From: Nonomuraea gerenzanensis
GTDB taxonomy: Bacteria; Actinomycetota; Actinomycetes; Streptosporangiales; Streptosporangiaceae
Length of the DNA: 64,000 bases
Direction of reading: 5' to 3'
NCBI RefSeq assembly: GCF_020215645.1
Contig: NZ_CP084058.1
Coordinates: 682,001-746,000 of the forward strand
The position numbers were made by a program, and so were the translations under genes. How positions within the stretch are numbered: position 1 is the first letter of the stretch; each line of letters starts with the position of its first letter. Below, in pieces: positions 42,617 through 52,200 of the stretch. Under the pieces are notes generated by a model. The model worked only from the letters and a program-made list of their open reading frames with translations, made no database searches and had not been told where the DNA came from.

Positions 42617-43350
42617 TGAAGGCGCTCGGCCTCGGCGTGCTCACCGGCGTGCTGGCCGCGACCGTCGCGGCGTCGCTGGTGTTCGCGCTGACGGACCGGC
42701 CCCCGGCGCCGGCGGGCGCGCGGGCCGTGTTCGCCGAGGAGCCGTCCGGACAGGCGGCGGCGCCCGGCCGCGGCGAGGAGCCCACCGGTGAGGCGGCCGT
42801 GCCCGGCCGCGGCGGGGAGCCCACCGGTGAGGCGGCCGTGCCGAGCCGGAGCGAGGATCCCACTCCCGCCAAGGCGGACTTCGCCGGGCGGGTGGCGGGC
42901 GGCGGCGGGCTCGTCGCGCTGTCGGTCCGCGACGGCAAGGCCGTCGGCTACTTCTGCGACGGCCGCCGCGAGGTCTGGATGTCGGGCGAGGCCCGCGACA
43001 ACCGCGCCACGCTGGTCGGCCCGGAGGACGGCAGGACCCTGATGACCGCCGACCTCGGCGAGGACGGCGCGAAGGGCAGCCTGGTCCTGGGCGAGGACGC
43101 CTTCCGCTTCACCGCCCCCGCCGTCGAGCGGCCCTCCGGCCTGTACCGGGCGACGGAGCAGGTGCGCGGCGCGTCGGTCGTCGGCGGCTGGATCGTCCTG
43201 CCGGACGGCCGCCAGGTCGGCGCCGTGCGCTTCGGCGGCGCCGGACGGCCCGCCCCCCGGCTCGTCCCGGGCCGCGAGGTCCAGGTCGACGACGTCACGC
43301 TCGAACCCGAGCCCGTGGACGCCTTCATCGAGGAGCTGACCAATGGCTGA
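42613..43350 (+). CDS. Signal-anchored repeat-containing protein of the type VII locus
   Basis: An N-terminal hydrophobic helix (LGLGVLTGVLAATVAASLVF) without a lipobox suggests a membrane anchor or signal peptide. It is followed by three 13-residue repeats (EEPSGQAAAPGRG, EEPTGEAAVPGRG, GEPTGEAAVPSRS) as a linker. The C-terminal 150 residues are beta-rich (GLVALSVRDGKAVGYFCDGR, LPDGRQVGAVRFGG). No family is known to me. Start codons GTG and ATG overlap the previous stop (GTGATG); the end overlaps the next gene by eight bases. Confidence 0.72.
   Translation: MMKALGLGVLTGVLAATVAASLVFALTDRPPAPAGARAVFAEEPSGQAAAPGRGEEPTGEAAVPGRGGEPTGEAAVPSRSEDPTPAKADFAGRVAGGGGLVALSVRDGKAVGYFCDGRREVWMSGEARDNRATLVGPEDGRTLMTADLGEDGAKGSLVLGEDAFRFTAPAVERPSGLYRATEQVRGASVVGGWIVLPDGRQVGAVRFGGAGRPAPRLVPGREVQVDDVTLEPEPVDAFIEELTNG
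42739..42855 (+). repeat. Three 39-base tandem repeats encoding a 13-residue linker
   Basis: Units begin near 42739, 42778 and 42817. The last two share GAGCCCACCGGTGAGGCGGC exactly. The period keeps the reading frame, giving a Pro/Glu/Gly linker of variable length. Confidence 0.7.
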
Positions 43351-43939
43351 TCTACCCTTCGGATTCACCGTGCGGGTGCCCGACTCGTGGTACGAGTTCG
43401 ACGTCTGGCGCGCCGGCCGTACCGGTGACCTGGCCAGGCTCGTGGACGCCCGGGTGGCGGCCACGCCGGAGCTGGCCCCGCACCGGTCGCTGCTGCTGAA
43501 GGTGCTGCGCGAGGTCGCCGACCTGGCGGCGCGGCACGGCGCGGTGTTCGGCGCCGCGATGACCGACCACGTGGAGGACGCCGGCACCGTCCTGGCCACG
43601 CTCATGGTCCTGCACACGCGGGGCCGCCCCGACCCGGAGGACAACACGGTCGAGGCGATCGCCTCGGGCGTCGTCACCCTGCCGCCCACGCCCGGCACAC
43701 CCGCCTGGCGCGCCGTCGAGATCGTGGAGCTGGACGCGGGCCGCGCCGTCCGCGTGACCGGCGTGGAGAGCGGCGAGCTGGACTCGGTGGTCATGCAGAC
43801 CCTCATCCCCGTGCCCGGCGGGCACGGCGTGCTGGACCTGGTGCTCACCAGCCCGCACCTCAGCCTGGCCGAGCCGATGCTCGACCTGTTCGACGCGATC
43901 AGCGCCACCCTGGCCTGGTCCGACCCCCGAGGAGAGTGA
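43343..43939 (+). CDS. Hypothetical protein of the type VII locus
   Basis: This 198-residue soluble protein opens LPFGFTVRVPDSWYEFDVWR. A helical stretch follows (HRSLLLKVLREVADLAARHG), and then beta-rich segments (AVEIVELDAGRAVRVTGVES, SVVMQTLIPVPGGHGVLDLV). There is no signal peptide or catalytic motif. The layout faintly recalls proteins that test secreted-substrate folding in such loci (EspG-like in position only). It is co-encoded with overlapping start (8 bases) and precedes the WXG100 gene by six bases. Function unknown; a chaperone or accessory role is a guess from position. Confidence 0.7.
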   Translation: MADLPFGFTVRVPDSWYEFDVWRAGRTGDLARLVDARVAATPELAPHRSLLLKVLREVADLAARHGAVFGAAMTDHVEDAGTVLATLMVLHTRGRPDPEDNTVEAIASGVVTLPPTPGTPAWRAVEIVELDAGRAVRVTGVESGELDSVVMQTLIPVPGGHGVLDLVLTSPHLSLAEPMLDLFDAISATLAWSDPRGE

Positions 43940-43945
43940 ACCGTC

Positions 43946-44248
43946 ATGGCAGGTGGGACCCATCACCTCAGCTTCCCGCAGGTGGAGAACAGCGCCACCC
44001 GGCTGAACAAGGAGAAGGAGGACATCGAGAGCCGGCTGACCCAGCTCAAGGCGATGATCGACCAGCTCGTGAGCAGCGACTTCGTCACCGAGCGGGCCTC
44101 CGGCAAGTTCCAGCAGGACTACGACCAGTGGAACAACGGCGCCAAGCAGGTCATGCAGGGCCTGGAGGGCATGAGCCAGTTCCTCAAGACGGCCATCGCC
44201 AAGCACCGCGAGCTGGACGCCTCGCTCAGCGGCGGCGCGGGAGCGTGA
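43946..44248 (+). CDS. WXG100-family type VII secretion protein
   Basis: WXG100 proteins are about 100-residue helical hairpins exported by type VII systems. This one has two helices (TRLNKEKEDIESRLTQLKAM and ASGKFQQDYDQWNNGAKQVM) joined by a short turn. YDQWNNGAKQV replaces the W-x-G turn by W-N-N-G, and there is a helical C-terminal arm without signal peptide. GGAGAGTGAACCGTC precedes the ATG. It lies four bases before the RHS toxin gene and is probably its secretion partner or leader. Confidence 0.85.
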   Translation: MAGGTHHLSFPQVENSATRLNKEKEDIESRLTQLKAMIDQLVSSDFVTERASGKFQQDYDQWNNGAKQVMQGLEGMSQFLKTAIAKHRELDASLSGGAGA

Positions 44249-44252
44249 GGTC

Positions 44253-47200
44253 ATGCCGGGCGGATGGGACGTACTGGGACTGGCCGGCGACCCCGCGCCG
44301 GGGGACCCCGGGCAGGTCAGAGGACTAGCCGACCGGCTGCTCAAGGAAGCGCGGCTGGCCGAGGACAACACGGCCAGGCTGAGCACCGTGTCGGGCAACA
44401 GCTCGGCGCTGCGGATGCGCGGCGACTACGCGGCCCCCTACAGCCAGGCGCTGGGCGAGCTGCCCGGGGAGCTGGCCAAGCTGGGCAAGGCGTACCGGGG
44501 CGCCGGTGAGGCGCTGCTGACGTACGCGGGCAGCCTGGAGCAGGCCAGGACGCAGGCCGGTGCGGCGCTGCGCCAGGGCCAGAGCGCGGCGGCCGCATCG
44601 CAGGGGGCGCTGCGCGAGGTCCAGGCGCAGCTCCCCGGCGGCGGCCCGATCCTCGACGTGCCAGAGGCGGAGTCCGCGCTGGCCAACGCCGACGCGGCGA
44701 CGCGGGAGGCCACGTACGCGGCGATGCAGCGGGCCCGCCGGGCCGAGGAGGACCGCGCGCGGGCGCGCCGGATCGCCGAGGACGCGGCCAGGCTGCGCGG
44801 GGACGCGGAGACCAAGGCCACCCGGGAGATCGAGCGGGCGCTCGAAGGCAGCGGCATCAAGGACAAGTCGTGGCTGGAGCAGGCGTGGGAGACGATCTCC
44901 ACGCCGTTCAGGTCCTGGGACGACTTCGTGTCCTTCGCCGGCACCGTGGGCGCGGTGGCCGGGCTGGCGGTGCTGGTCATCGGCACCGGCGGGCTGGCCG
45001 GGGTGATCCTGGCCGGCGTGGCGGTGGCGGCCGGCGCGGTGGTGCTCGGCGACGCGCTGAACAAGTACCGGCAGGGCAAGGGCTCGCTGGGCCAGGTCGG
45101 CCTGGCCGCGCTGGGCGTGCTGCCGGTCGGCAAGGGGATCGCCGTGCTGGGCCGCGGCGCCAAGGCCGTCCTGGGCCTGAACGGCGCGGCGGGAGCCGTA
45201 CGCGCCGGCGGCGGCACGGTGCTCGGCACCGGCGCCCTGGCCATGCGTGGCGGCGGGAACGCGCTGGGGTCCCCGGCGCTGCGTACGGCGATCCAGAGCG
45301 GCGGCGCCCGCCAGGGCACGGCCGCGACCGGCTCGTGGCAGCGTGGCCGCCAGTTCTTCAGCCAGGACCCGGTGCACTTCCCGACCGGCACCGTGCTGCT
45401 CCCGCAGACGGACGTCGAGCTGCCGGGCGTGCTGCCGCTGCGCCTGGAACGTACCCATCTGTCCACTTACCGCACCGGCCGGTGCTTCGGCCGCTCCTGG
45501 GCCTCGACGCTGGACCAGCGGCTGGAGGCCGACGCCGACGGGCTCTGCCTGGCCACGGAGCACGGTGCCCTGCTCACGTTCCCCTACCCGGAGCAGGACC
45601 GCCCGGCGTACCCGGACGACGGCCCCCGCCTGGCCCTGTACGAGACCGACGGCGGCTACGCCGTCACCGACCCCCTCACCGGCCGCACCGTGCACTTCGC
45701 AGAGACCACCGAGGCCGGCGTGCTGCCCATCGCGGCCGTCACCGACCGCAACGGCAACCGCGTCGAGGTGCGCTACACCGACGGCCTGCCGTCCGAGATC
45801 GTGCACTCCGGCGGCTACCACCTGGACATCGAGACGTCCCAGGGCCGCGTCGTGGAGATCCGCCTGCGCGGCGCCGGCCAGCGGCTGCTCTCCTACGCCT
45901 ACGACGAGGCCGGCGACCTGACCGAGGTGACGAACTCCTCCGGCCTGCCGCTGCGCTTCACCTACGACGAGGAGGGCCGGCTGACCCGCTGGCAGGACCG
46001 CATCGGCACCTGGTACGCCTACACCTACGACCTGCGGGGGCGCTGCGTGTACGGCACGGGGTCGGCGGGCGTGTTCAACACCGAGCTGTCCTACGGCGAC
46101 GGCGTCACCCGGGCTCACGACTCGCTCGGCCACCCCACCACGTACCACCACAACGACCTGCTCCAGGTCACCGCCGAGACCGACCCGCTCGGCCACACCA
46201 CCCGCTACCGCTGGGACGAGCACGACCGGCTGCTCGCCCGTACGGACGCGCTGGGCCGCACCACCCGCTACACCTACGACGAGGCGGGCGCCCCGCTGTC
46301 GGTCACCCGCCCGGACGGCGCCACCCGCCGCTGCACGCGCGACGCCCTGCACCTGCCCGTCACCGTCACCGACTTCGACGGCAGCACCACCACCCTGCGC
46401 CACGACGAGCGCGGCAACCTCCTGGCCACCGAGGACACCACCTGCACCTACGACGAGCGCGGCCACCTGACCACGATCACCGACGCGCTCGGCCACACCC
46501 ACACCGTCGCCACGGACCCGGCGGGCCTGCCCGTGGCTATCACCGACCCCACCGGCGCCACCACCCGCTACGAGCGCGACGCCTTCGGCCGCGTCACCGC
46601 CGTCATCGACCCGCTGGGCGCCACCACCCGCCACACCTGGACGGTCGAGGGCCGGCCCGCCACCCGCACCACCCCCGGTGGCGCGGTCGAGCGCTGGGTG
46701 CACGACGCCGAGAACAACCTGGTCGAGCACGTGGACGCGCTGGGCGAGTCCACCCGCGTCGAGATCGGCCCCTTCGACGTGCCCACGGCCCGCACCACCC
46801 CGGACGGCGCCCGCCTGGAGTTCACCTACGACACCGAGTCGCGCCTCACCAAGGTGACCAACCCGCAGGGCCTGACCTGGCACTACTCCTACGACCCGGC
46901 GGGCAACCCGGTCGAGGAGATCGACTACGACCACCGCGTCCTGAGCTACCTGCACAACCCCGTGGGCAACCTCACCGAGCGCGTCAACGGCGCGGGTGAG
47001 TCCACCAGCTTCGTCTACGACGTCCTCGACCGGCTCATCGGCCGGCGCGCGGGCGACCGGCTGACCACGTTCGACTACGACGCGCTGGGCCGCCTCGTGC
47101 ACGCCGCGAACCCGGACGCCGACCTCACCATCGTCCGCGACGCACACGGCCGCGTCGTCCGCGAGACCTGCAACGGCCGCACGCTCACCTCCGCCTACGA

Positions 47201-48758
47201 CGCCCTCGGCCGCAGGGTGCTGCGCCGCACGCCGTCCGGGGCGGAGACCGTCTGGACGTACGACGCCCGCGACCTCCCCCTCACCCTCGAAACCGCCGGC
47301 CAGACCCTCCGCTTCACCCACGACCAGGCGGGCCGCGAGACCTCCATGACCTTCGGCGCCGACCTCGCCCTCCTGCACGAGTGGGACGACGACGGCCGCC
47401 TCCACTCCCAGACCCTCACCAGGGGCCCGGCCGCCCGGATGGTCCAGCGCCGCACGTACGGCTACCGCAGGGACGGCGGCCTCACCGAGATCGACGACCT
47501 CCTGTCCGGCCGCCGCCGCTTCGACCTCGACCCGGCCGGCCGCGTCACCGCCGTCCACGCCACCGGCTGGTCGGAGACCTACCACTACAACAGCGCCGGC
47601 CAGATCACCGACGCCGCCTGGCCCGCTCCGGGCGACTCCCAGGGCCCGCGCGCCTACACCGGCACCATGCTCCGCCAGGCCGGCCGCACCCGCTACGAGT
47701 ACGACCGCCAGGGCCGCACGATCCTGCGCCAGCGCAAGGGCCTGTCCGCCAAACCCCGCACCTGGCACTACACCTGGGACGCCGACGACCGCCTCACCAC
47801 CGTCACCACCCCCGACGGCACCCGCTGGCGCTACCTCTACGACCCCCTGGGCCGCCGCATCGCCAAGGAACGCGCCGACGGCGCCCACCGCACCGACTTC
47901 ACCTGGGACGGCTGCACCCTGGCCGAACAGTCCACCGACGACCGCACCACCTCCTGGGACTGGGCACCCGGCTCCTTCCGCCCCCTGACCCAGACCGAAC
48001 GGTCGCAGGACTGGGTGGACGAGCGCTTCTACGCCATCGCCACGGACCTGCTGGGGACGCCGGCGGAGCTGGTGTCGGCGGAGGGCGAGGTCGCCTGGCG
48101 CACCCGCCGCACGTTGTGGGGGGCTTCGCCGGGGGCGGTCACGGCCGGGGTGGAGTGCCCGTTGCGGTTCCCTGGTCAGTACGAGGATGCCGAGTCGGGG
48201 CTGTACTACAACTTCCTGCGGCATTACGACCCGGAGGCCGGGGTTTATGTGGCTGCGGATCCGATCGGGTTGCGGGGTGGGTGGGATCCGCATGCGTACG
48301 TGCCGAATCCACAGGTGTGGATGGATCCGCTGGGGCTGTCGGCCTGTCCACGGGAGCTGCCGGCGGGCAAGCCGCCCAACATCATCCCGGACCGGATGCC
48401 GCGAGCGGAGATCCCGCAGGCCCAGGAGATCGTCGCCTTCCGCGGCGGAGAGTTCGTGGGGGCGCCGACCCGCAACTTCCCCGGCATCGACGGCTGGCTC
48501 GACGGGACGCCGGCCAGCCTCAAGGGTTACGCGGGCACGTCACCGATGGGCGTGCTCTCGCACGCGACCAAGGCCGAGACCCAGGCGCGCAACGCGGGAT
48601 ACTCGGGTGTGGAGCTGTTCGTCGACGCCAAGAACGTGCCGGCCCGCCAGCTGGTGGACTTCGGCGTCAACGGGCCGCTGGTGCAGATACCGCGCCAAGG
48701 AACCATCAGCAGCATCTACGTCAACACAGCCGACGGCTGGGTCGTCTTCCCGGGGTGA
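44253..48758 (+). CDS. RHS-repeat polymorphic toxin with type VII-type N-terminus
   Basis: The 1501-residue protein has four parts. Residues 1-200 are helical like LXG/WXG leaders (YAAPYSQALGELPGELAKLG, then a charged coiled coil). Residues about 230-270 are hydrophobic (AGTVGAVAGLAVLVIGTGGL). Residues about 370-1360 are an RHS shell with a DUF6531-like entry (GRQFFSQDPVHFPTGTVLLP) and dozens of YD repeats such as YDEAGDLTEVTNSSG, closing with GLYYNFLRHYDPEAGVYVAA and DPLGL. Residues 1363-1501 are a separate toxin tip. A small gene for likely immunity follows four bases later. RHS shells encapsulate and deliver toxins; export probably uses the adjacent type VII components. Confidence 0.93.
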   Translation: MPGGWDVLGLAGDPAPGDPGQVRGLADRLLKEARLAEDNTARLSTVSGNSSALRMRGDYAAPYSQALGELPGELAKLGKAYRGAGEALLTYAGSLEQARTQAGAALRQGQSAAAASQGALREVQAQLPGGGPILDVPEAESALANADAATREATYAAMQRARRAEEDRARARRIAEDAARLRGDAETKATREIERALEGSGIKDKSWLEQAWETISTPFRSWDDFVSFAGTVGAVAGLAVLVIGTGGLAGVILAGVAVAAGAVVLGDALNKYRQGKGSLGQVGLAALGVLPVGKGIAVLGRGAKAVLGLNGAAGAVRAGGGTVLGTGALAMRGGGNALGSPALRTAIQSGGARQGTAATGSWQRGRQFFSQDPVHFPTGTVLLPQTDVELPGVLPLRLERTHLSTYRTGRCFGRSWASTLDQRLEADADGLCLATEHGALLTFPYPEQDRPAYPDDGPRLALYETDGGYAVTDPLTGRTVHFAETTEAGVLPIAAVTDRNGNRVEVRYTDGLPSEIVHSGGYHLDIETSQGRVVEIRLRGAGQRLLSYAYDEAGDLTEVTNSSGLPLRFTYDEEGRLTRWQDRIGTWYAYTYDLRGRCVYGTGSAGVFNTELSYGDGVTRAHDSLGHPTTYHHNDLLQVTAETDPLGHTTRYRWDEHDRLLARTDALGRTTRYTYDEAGAPLSVTRPDGATRRCTRDALHLPVTVTDFDGSTTTLRHDERGNLLATEDTTCTYDERGHLTTITDALGHTHTVATDPAGLPVAITDPTGATTRYERDAFGRVTAVIDPLGATTRHTWTVEGRPATRTTPGGAVERWVHDAENNLVEHVDALGESTRVEIGPFDVPTARTTPDGARLEFTYDTESRLTKVTNPQGLTWHYSYDPAGNPVEEIDYDHRVLSYLHNPVGNLTERVNGAGESTSFVYDVLDRLIGRRAGDRLTTFDYDALGRLVHAANPDADLTIVRDAHGRVVRETCNGRTLTSAYDALGRRVLRRTPSGAETVWTYDARDLPLTLETAGQTLRFTHDQAGRETSMTFGADLALLHEWDDDGRLHSQTLTRGPAARMVQRRTYGYRRDGGLTEIDDLLSGRRRFDLDPAGRVTAVHATGWSETYHYNSAGQITDAAWPAPGDSQGPRAYTGTMLRQAGRTRYEYDRQGRTILRQRKGLSAKPRTWHYTWDADDRLTTVTTPDGTRWRYLYDPLGRRIAKERADGAHRTDFTWDGCTLAEQSTDDRTTSWDWAPGSFRPLTQTERSQDWVDERFYAIATDLLGTPAELVSAEGEVAWRTRRTLWGASPGAVTAGVECPLRFPGQYEDAESGLYYNFLRHYDPEAGVYVAADPIGLRGGWDPHAYVPNPQVWMDPLGLSACPRELPAGKPPNIIPDRMPRAEIPQAQEIVAFRGGEFVGAPTRNFPGIDGWLDGTPASLKGYAGTSPMGVLSHATKAETQARNAGYSGVELFVDAKNVPARQLVDFGVNGPLVQIPRQGTISSIYVNTADGWVVFPG

Positions 48759-48761
48759 TGC

Positions 48762-49202
48762 ATGTCCATCGAGATCGGAGTCGTGTGTCCGAGCAGGCCT
48801 GATCCGGACACTCTCGCGCGCGTGACCGGTTTCGCCATGCGCTCGATCCTGGACGTGTCGAACGTCGAGGTCGCCTTCGTCGACGAGGACGACCTCTGGA
48901 GGTTCCACTGGGGCGGGGCAGGGCAGGTCGCCGCGTTCTTCCTGCCTTCGGACCGGCACGAGTTCGCCGGGCAGTGGTACCTGTCGATCGAGGCGGGCCA
49001 CGGGGACGAGCAGGTCACGGAACTGCTCATGATCGTCTTGTCCGCGGTCGCCGCGTTGCTGACCGGCGGCACGCTCGACGACGACAACTACCCCTTCGAA
49101 CGCCCCGACCTCACCGCCGACGCGCTGCTGAGCCAGGCCCTACGCGAGGCACCCCTTGAGCCGGAGGCCGCCGTCCACCTCCTCGTGACCGGCCACCTCT
49201 AA
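48762..49202 (+). CDS. Probable immunity protein for the RHS toxin
   Basis: This 146-residue acidic protein contains TLARVTGFAMRSILDVSNVE and VAFVDEDDLWRFHWGGAGQV, then LMIVLSAVAALLTGGTLDDD. It lacks a signal peptide and enzymatic motif. Its position directly after the toxin tip, its acidity and small size are the usual marks of a cognate immunity protein; its fold family is not recognised. The stop overlaps the convergent EccC-like gene by four bases. Confidence 0.75.
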   Translation: MSIEIGVVCPSRPDPDTLARVTGFAMRSILDVSNVEVAFVDEDDLWRFHWGGAGQVAAFFLPSDRHEFAGQWYLSIEAGHGDEQVTELLMIVLSAVAALLTGGTLDDDNYPFERPDLTADALLSQALREAPLEPEAAVHLLVTGHL

Positions 49203-52200
49203 ACCCCCGCGAACTGCACCAACTCCAACCGCCGCCCCACCCCCATATACCCCCGCCCCACCGGCCCCCCAAAAAACTGATCAGGCTCCAGATTCACCCC
49301 ATGCTCCCGAGCATGCACCCGGCTGGTAGGCGTCAACACGAACCGCACCCCCGACCGCACCACCTCACTCACCTCCCCCGCCAACGCCCGCCGATGCCCC
49401 TCCAGCAACGGCGTGGCATCCCCGCACAACACCAGCGCCCGCCGCCCCAACTCCGACGGCGCCAGAATGTCCTGCACCAACGTGGGCAGCGTGTCGAACC
49501 CCTGCTCCCGAGGCGTGACAGTCACCTGATCGAAGTCATCGACCACCACCGCATACCGCTCCCCCTCGAACGCCTCCACCGCCTCCCGCAACGCGGCGTC
49601 GGTGAACGCGGTGCCCGCCAGCGCCCTGGCCTCCGGCAGGGAGCGGACGAGCGGCGAGCGGGGCGGTCCGACGGCGAGCACCCGGACGCCCGCCCGCAGC
49701 AGCACGGTGGCCATGACGAGCGCGGCGTTGCTGCGGCCCGAGCCCGAGGGGCCGGAGACGAGGACGAGGTGCGGGCCGAGGTCGAAGAGGTCGAGGTCGA
49801 CGGGGGTGACGTCGGGGCCGCCGAGGCCGATGGCCGGGGCGGGCAGGTCGCGGAGCGCGACGGTGGCCGGCAGCGGCGGGAAGGGTTTGGGGCCGGGGGA
49901 GGGCTCGCGGCTGTGGCGGGCGGGCGCGGGCGGGGCGGGAAGGGTCTCGGGCGGGAGGCAGATCTGGGCGTGCAGGCCGCTGGCCGCCTCGATGGCCCGC
50001 CCCGCCAGGACGGGCGGCGAGACCATGCCCGAGGTGAGGTAGGACCGCCGGGTCTCCTCGCGCGGGAACGGCAGGAACAGCCGCCGCGAGAACAGGTCGG
50101 GCGTCTTGCCGCGCAGCATGTCGTGCCCGCCCACGGCCACGACGTGGATGCCGACCGGCGGCCCGCCGGCGACGATGCCGCGCAGGGTGACGAGCAGCGG
50201 GGTCTCGAAGAAGTCGGGGCTGCCGCGATCCTCGAAGTACTCCCATCCGTCGATGACGAGCACGATCACCGGCGCGGACGACCCGCCGGGCGAGAGCCGC
50301 GACAGCCGCCGCCGCTCCACCTCCTCCGCCAGCCACGTCACCAGCCGCCTGATCCGGTCCGGCTCCCCGCCGCCGACGACCGCCCCGCAGAGCGGCAGTG
50401 ACGCGTACGCGCCCAGCCCGCCCGGCTGGTGCTCCACCACGTACAGCCACACCTGCGCGGGCGAGCAGCGCGCCGCCAGGCTGGAGACGAGCGTCCGGCA
50501 GAACGTCGTCCGCCCCGACTGCGGCCCGCCCGCCACCATGAGCCGCTCGGTCCCGCCCAGGTCCAGCCCCATGGCGGGCTGCGCCTGCCCGGCCGGGTCG
50601 TCCAGCAGCGCGAACGGCACCCCGCCGGCCCCCGACAGCGCCGCCCCCGACAGCGCCGCCAGCGGCAGCGCGGCGGGCAGCGGCGGCAGCAGCGGGCGGA
50701 ACGGCGGCTCGGTGGACAGGCGCGGCGCCGCCTCCAGCACGGCGGCGATGGCCAGGTCCTGGTCGGTACGGCTGGCCCTAGGCGCGCCCCTGGCCTCCGG
50801 GCGCGGCAGCCCGAGCGCCGGCCAGGGGGTGAGCCGGGCGGTGGCGGGGGCCGAGCCGGTGGGCGGCGGGTCGCCCAGGTAGCCGGTCTGGAAGAGCTGG
50901 GGGGTGCGTTGCTCGCCGCCCACCCGCATGATCATGCCCCGGCCGCGCAGCCGCGACGGGATCGTGGCGGCGTCGGGCACGCCGAGCACCTCGGTGCTGT
51001 CGGACGGCTCGTTCTGGCGCAGCGTGATGCGCAGGGAGATGTTGTTCTTCAGCTCGGGCGACAGCTTGCCCTGCAACGACTGCGTGGCCAGCACCAGGTG
51101 CATGCCGAGCGAGCGGCCCTTGGCGGCCACGTTCACCAGCTCGCGCAGGAAGTCGGGGGAGGTCTCCAGCACCCGGGCGAACTCGTCGAACACCATGACC
51201 AGCCGCGGCAGCCGCCCGCCCGCGTTCCAGTAGACGTCGATCTCGCCGCCGTACCTGGCCAGGATCGCCTCCCGCCGCCGCACCTCGGCCCGTACGGAGG
51301 CGAGCACGCGGCGGGCCGCGCTCTCGTCGAAGACGTCGGCGGCCGTGTCGCCGGTCGAGCGGATCAGCCCGACCACGTGCGGGCAGTGCTCGAACGGCAG
51401 GAACGCGCTGCCGCCCTTGAAGTCGACCAGCACCAGGTTCAGCTCGTCGGGCCGGTTGGCCAGCAGCAGCGAGGTGACCAGGGTCTGCAGCAGGATGCTC
51501 TTGCCCGCCCCCGTCGCCCCGCCGAGCATCGTGTGCGGGCCGTCCGCCGCGAGGTCCACGGTGACGGGGCCGGTGCCGTCGGCGCCGACGCACACCCTGG
51601 TGGTCGGCCCCGGATCGGCGGCCCAGCGCGCCAGCACGGCCTCGGCGTCGGGGACGCCCAGGCCAAGCGTGTCCAGCAGGCGCACGGCGTCGGGGATGAC
51701 GCTCTCGGCCCTGGCCAGCGTGAGCCGGTCGCGCATCGGCGCCACCGCGCGGGCGATGCGCTCGGCGGCCTGCTCGCCGAGGCTCTCCGGCTGCACCGCG
51801 ACCGGCAGCCCCTGGCGGCCCCGGGTCAGCAGCATGCCGGTGCCGTCCAGCTCGCAGACGCCGCGGCACTCGTTCAGGCTGCGCTGGTCGGCGCAGATCA
51901 CGTACACGCCGACGGACGGCCCCTCCCGCAGCACCTCCTTCATGCCGGGGATGTCGCGTAACGCCCGCGCCCCGTCGAGCACGACGACCACTTCCTCGCC
52001 GAACGCGACGCGCCGCTCCTTGGCCTTGAGCCGCTCGGTGACCAGGTCCTTCAGCTCCTCGATCCGTTCCGTGCGGGTCTCGGGCGTGTTGCCGACCAGG
52101 CACGGTACGGGGGCGTCCACGTTCAGGTGCGGCAGCCAGCGCGCCCAGGCCAGGTGTTCGCCGCCGGAGGCGGTGATGAGCACCAGCCGCAGCTCGTCGG

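Noticed and set aside
44325..48293. A 1322-residue open frame antisense to the RHS toxin gene
   Set aside because: It is Val/Gly/Ala/Arg-rich with no domain and mirrors the codon bias of the RHS gene; a shadow frame.
45900..48300. Repeated DNA within the RHS gene considered as an independent repeat array or CRISPR
   Set aside because: The repetition is at protein level (YD repeats) with divergent codons and no fixed-length spacers.
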